Notes under the pieces: model-generated | What the model was told of the DNA's origin: nothing | Databases searched by the model: none | Seen by the model: the letters and a program-made list of their open reading frames with translations, nothing else | In this document: positions 5,616 to 6,905 of the stretch, piece by piece | Position numbering within the stretch: position 1 is the first letter of the stretch | Layout: each line of letters starts with the position of its first letter | NCBI RefSeq assembly: GCF_009829985.1 | Contig: NZ_SZZU01000007.1 | Span: 1 to 6,905 of the forward strand | Origin: Pantoea sp. Aalb | GTDB taxonomy: Bacteria > Pseudomonadota > Gammaproteobacteria > Enterobacterales > Enterobacteriaceae | Reading direction: 5' to 3' | Length of the DNA stretch: 6,905 nucleotides | Translations under genes and position numbers: made by a program

Positions 5616-5647
5616 AGTTCTATTATTTATTATCATTATATAGAACT
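5616..5647 (-). promoter_or_regulatory. Dyad around a TATAAT box, possible proximal repA1 promoter/operator
   Basis: AGTTCTAT (5616-5623) and ATAGAACT (5640-5647) form an 8-bp inverted repeat. A perfect minus-strand TATAAT (5640-5635) touches one arm. No good -35 lies upstream (AAGGTG at 17 bases), so the promoter would need help or be weak. A dyad over a -10 box just upstream of the antisense target is where a CopB/RepA2 repressor could act. Symmetry is seen; role is inferred. Confidence 0.35.
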
Positions 5648-5698
5648 ATGTATTTACCACCTTGCGGCGTGGCGACCTAGTAGTCCTATTAATCTAGT

Positions 5699-5727
5699 AA
5701 TTTACCATTCTATTACTCAACCCTCAA
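5699..5727 (-). promoter_or_regulatory. Possible distal repA1 promoter
   Basis: Minus strand TTGAGG (5727-5722), 17-base spacer, TAAATT (5704-5699), four of six matches each; start near 5692. An overlapping alternative uses TTGAGT (5720-5715) with TAGATT (5696-5691) at 18 bases. ACCCTC (5720-5725) and GAGGGT (5763-5768) form an inverted pair that overlaps the first -35 and could be a repressor site. Confidence 0.35.
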
Positions 5728-5753
5728 GCGTTAACCCATAACGCCTATTTTTT
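5728..5753 (+). terminator. Plus-strand terminator-like hairpin behind the antisense RNA
   Basis: GCGTTA (5728-5733), loop ACCCA, TAACGC (5739-5744), then CTATTTTTT. It is in the right orientation to stop plus-strand read-through from the antisense RNA. The G+C-bearing stem stands out from the surrounding AT-rich DNA. It is enclosed by the ACCCTC/GAGGGT pair, so it may instead be part of a repressor-binding structure. Confidence 0.45.
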
Positions 5754-5779
5754 AATAATAAGGAGGGTAGTATTTACTT

Positions 5780-6148
5780 TTCATAAAACAATTAAATTTA
5801 ATATATTTATTCCATTATTTGTTTGGCCATAAAAATAGAATTAAATTAATATTTAATGTACTTTCTTAATTTTTTATGTTTAAATTTAATACTTATAATT
5901 AAAATAATAAAATTGATTAAATCAAAATTTAATATTATAATATAAGAATATTGTTAATTTTTTACTCAAAAATTGATATAAATAATTTAAAATTCTTTTG
6001 CTTGATTTTTTTAAATATTTCACTAGTATATTAAAAATAAAAGGTGGACTGATTACTATTAAAGAATATTTATTAAACTTAAATATATTGAACTAATTAT
6101 TTTAATAATTCAATCGTAAAATTTAATACTCCTTATTACATAAAAGCC
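5780..6148. other. AT-rich stretch without recognisable gene
   Basis: Upstream of the repA1 control region on the minus strand. No frame of useful length is open. Minor items are a TGGCCA palindrome near 5825, an AAAGGTGGACTGA segment near 6040 that looks like a ribosome binding site but runs straight into a stop, and a small AT dyad near 6088-6111. Nothing firm. Confidence 0.5.
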
Positions 6149-6229
6149 CTAATTTCAAATCAAATATTTTATTTATGATTTTTATAATGATTATAAATAA
6201 TATATATAAAATATTTGATTTGAAATTAG
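6149..6229. repeat. Perfect 24-bp inverted repeat with 33-base centre
   Basis: Left arm 6149-6172 begins CTAATTTCAAATC, and the right arm 6206-6229 is its exact reverse complement. The 33 bases between are almost pure A and T. No T-run follows on either strand, so it is not a classical terminator. No open frame lies inside, so it is not an intact mobile element. In single-stranded form it would make a long hairpin. It may be a recombination or resolution site, a single-strand origin, an RNA processing structure, or the joined ends of a lost element. Sequence fact is certain; role is unknown. Confidence 0.85.
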
Positions 6230-6622
6230 AAAACTGTTAAGTTTTTATTAAAAATATACATCATAACAAAGTTAATAGTTACATTTTAAGTAAACAGGAT
6301 ATCAATAGTCTCTAGAAATAAATAATTTAATAATGAAATTATCTTATCACTTTATAGAATTTAAAATAAAATATAATGAGAATATTATTTTTATAGATTA
6401 ATTAATGCTATATTCAATAAAAATATTTTCTAAAAAAAAAAAAAAAAATATTAATAAATTTTCAAAATATAAAGTAGATATTAGACAAGAGAAGATTATT
6501 AAAAAATATATACATGTAAATAACAATTAAATTTATCAAAATTAATTGAATCTTAATTACTACCTAATTACAATTTCAAATATAGTATTACTATACAGTT
6601 CATTTGATTTTAATAATTATAA
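6230..6622. other. AT-rich stretch with a 17-A run
   Basis: No gene, RNA or dyad of note between the long inverted repeat and the end of the small gene. A run of 17 consecutive A (6432-6448) is the longest homopolymer in the window. Its exact length is uncertain in most sequencing data. No terminator hairpin for the small gene can be placed with confidence. Confidence 0.5.
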
Positions 6623-6841
6623 TTAGATACGAATAGATTTTTGTTCATATCTTTCAACATCTCGTTCTGCATCTTCAAGTTGCGACATTAATGTTGCTAA
6701 GGCTACTACTCCAAAAGAAGGATTTCGGCAAGCTCGTTGGTAACGTAAGCGGAGAGCACACAAACGAATAATCGCCTCACGATATGGTGTTGCACTAATT
6801 TTCATCATAATAATATTTATTATACTCCTTTTATACATCAT
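6623..6841 (-). CDS. Small unknown protein, spans the circular junction
   Basis: I do not recognise this protein. The frame gives 72 residues from the ATG at 6841 or 60 from the ATG at 6805. The core, from MKISATPYREAIIRL through RACRNPSF and VVALATLMSQLEDAERDVERYEQ, is Arg- and Glu-rich and looks helical, with a likely coiled-coil or helical-hairpin end. Its codons are clearly richer in G and C than the cargo genes, suggesting constraint or a different history. AGGAG at 6827-6823 is 16 bases from the ATG at 6808, which is too far for ideal use, and it lies inside the longer frame. The start is therefore unresolved and could even be a rare ATT codon. A 13-bp palindrome sits just upstream. The gene lies between repA2 and the repA1 control region in the same direction, so a part in replication, copy control or maintenance is possible but unproven. 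Confidence 0.6.
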   Translation of the reverse strand: MMYKRSIINIIMMKISATPYREAIIRLCALRLRYQRACRNPSFGVVALATLMSQLEDAERDVERYEQKSIRI

Positions 6842-6905
6842 AAAAATATTAATTTTTATGATGTCAATATAAAATTTTTAATATATAGTTATTGTTTTAT
6901 TATTA
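6779..6905. repeat. Right copy of 127-bp terminal duplication (circular overlap)
   Basis: Exact copy of bases 1-127. On the true circle one of the two copies should be removed. The join restores an intact small gene and its palindromic upstream region (6835-6864). Confidence 0.93.

Noticed and set aside
5640..5770. A tRNA or tRNA-like gene in the G+C-richer patch
   Set aside because: No cloverleaf with acceptor, anticodon and T arms could be drawn, and no GGTTCGA-type T-loop is present.
6038..6060. Small gene after the AAAGGTGG motif
   Set aside because: The motif runs straight into GTG GAC TGA and no frame stays open long enough to support a gene.
6149..6229. Insertion sequence bounded by 24-bp inverted repeats
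   Set aside because: Only 33 AT-rich bases separate the arms, with no transposase and no visible target duplication.

Overview
The window looks like one complete small circular plasmid from an extremely AT-rich, reduced enterobacterial genome, most likely an insect endosymbiont. The first 127 bases recur exactly as the last 127 bases (1-127 = 6779-6905). This is the usual mark of a circular contig whose ends were left overlapping, so the unique circle is 6778 bp. The organism type is inferred from three things: strong A+T bias, proteins rich in Lys/Ile/Asn, and an IncFII-type replication module like those kept on plasmids of Buchnera and related symbionts. I cannot name the species.

Replication module (minus strand, about 4288-5768, plus repA2 at 487-741). 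All parts of an R1/R100-like replicon can be read. They are a CopB/RepA2-type repressor gene, a plus-strand antisense RNA of about 92 nt (CopA-like) whose main hairpin displays the loop CGCCAA, and the leader peptide gene tap. The tap stop codon overlaps the first codons of repA1, which starts with GTG. About 200 bp beyond repA1 lies an origin region with a perfect DnaA box. A hairpin plus T-run between repA1 and the origin fits the CIS terminator position.

Cargo operon (plus strand, 1276-4111). Four tightly packed genes encode a cupin-like protein with an HxH motif, a protein resembling the CYTH/VTC triphosphate-tunnel fold, an enlarged nucleoside-diphosphate-kinase-like protein, and a histidine phosphatase. 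I do not recognise this combination. Three of the four families handle phosphate groups or nucleotides. A working guess is a small pathway that makes or remodels a phosphorylated or nucleotide-derived compound, with one oxidation or isomerisation step. Its survival on a tiny plasmid suggests it matters to the symbiosis. This is the most likely undescribed system in the window.

Other content. A small minus-strand gene of unknown function (60-72 aa) crosses the contig junction, lying between repA2 and the repA1 control region. About 39 percent of the circle is non-coding by my start choices. It is mostly featureless AT-rich DNA, but it holds a perfect 24-bp inverted repeat (6149-6172/6206-6229), a 13-bp palindrome before the small gene and a 12-bp hairpin directly before the cargo operon's ribosome binding site.
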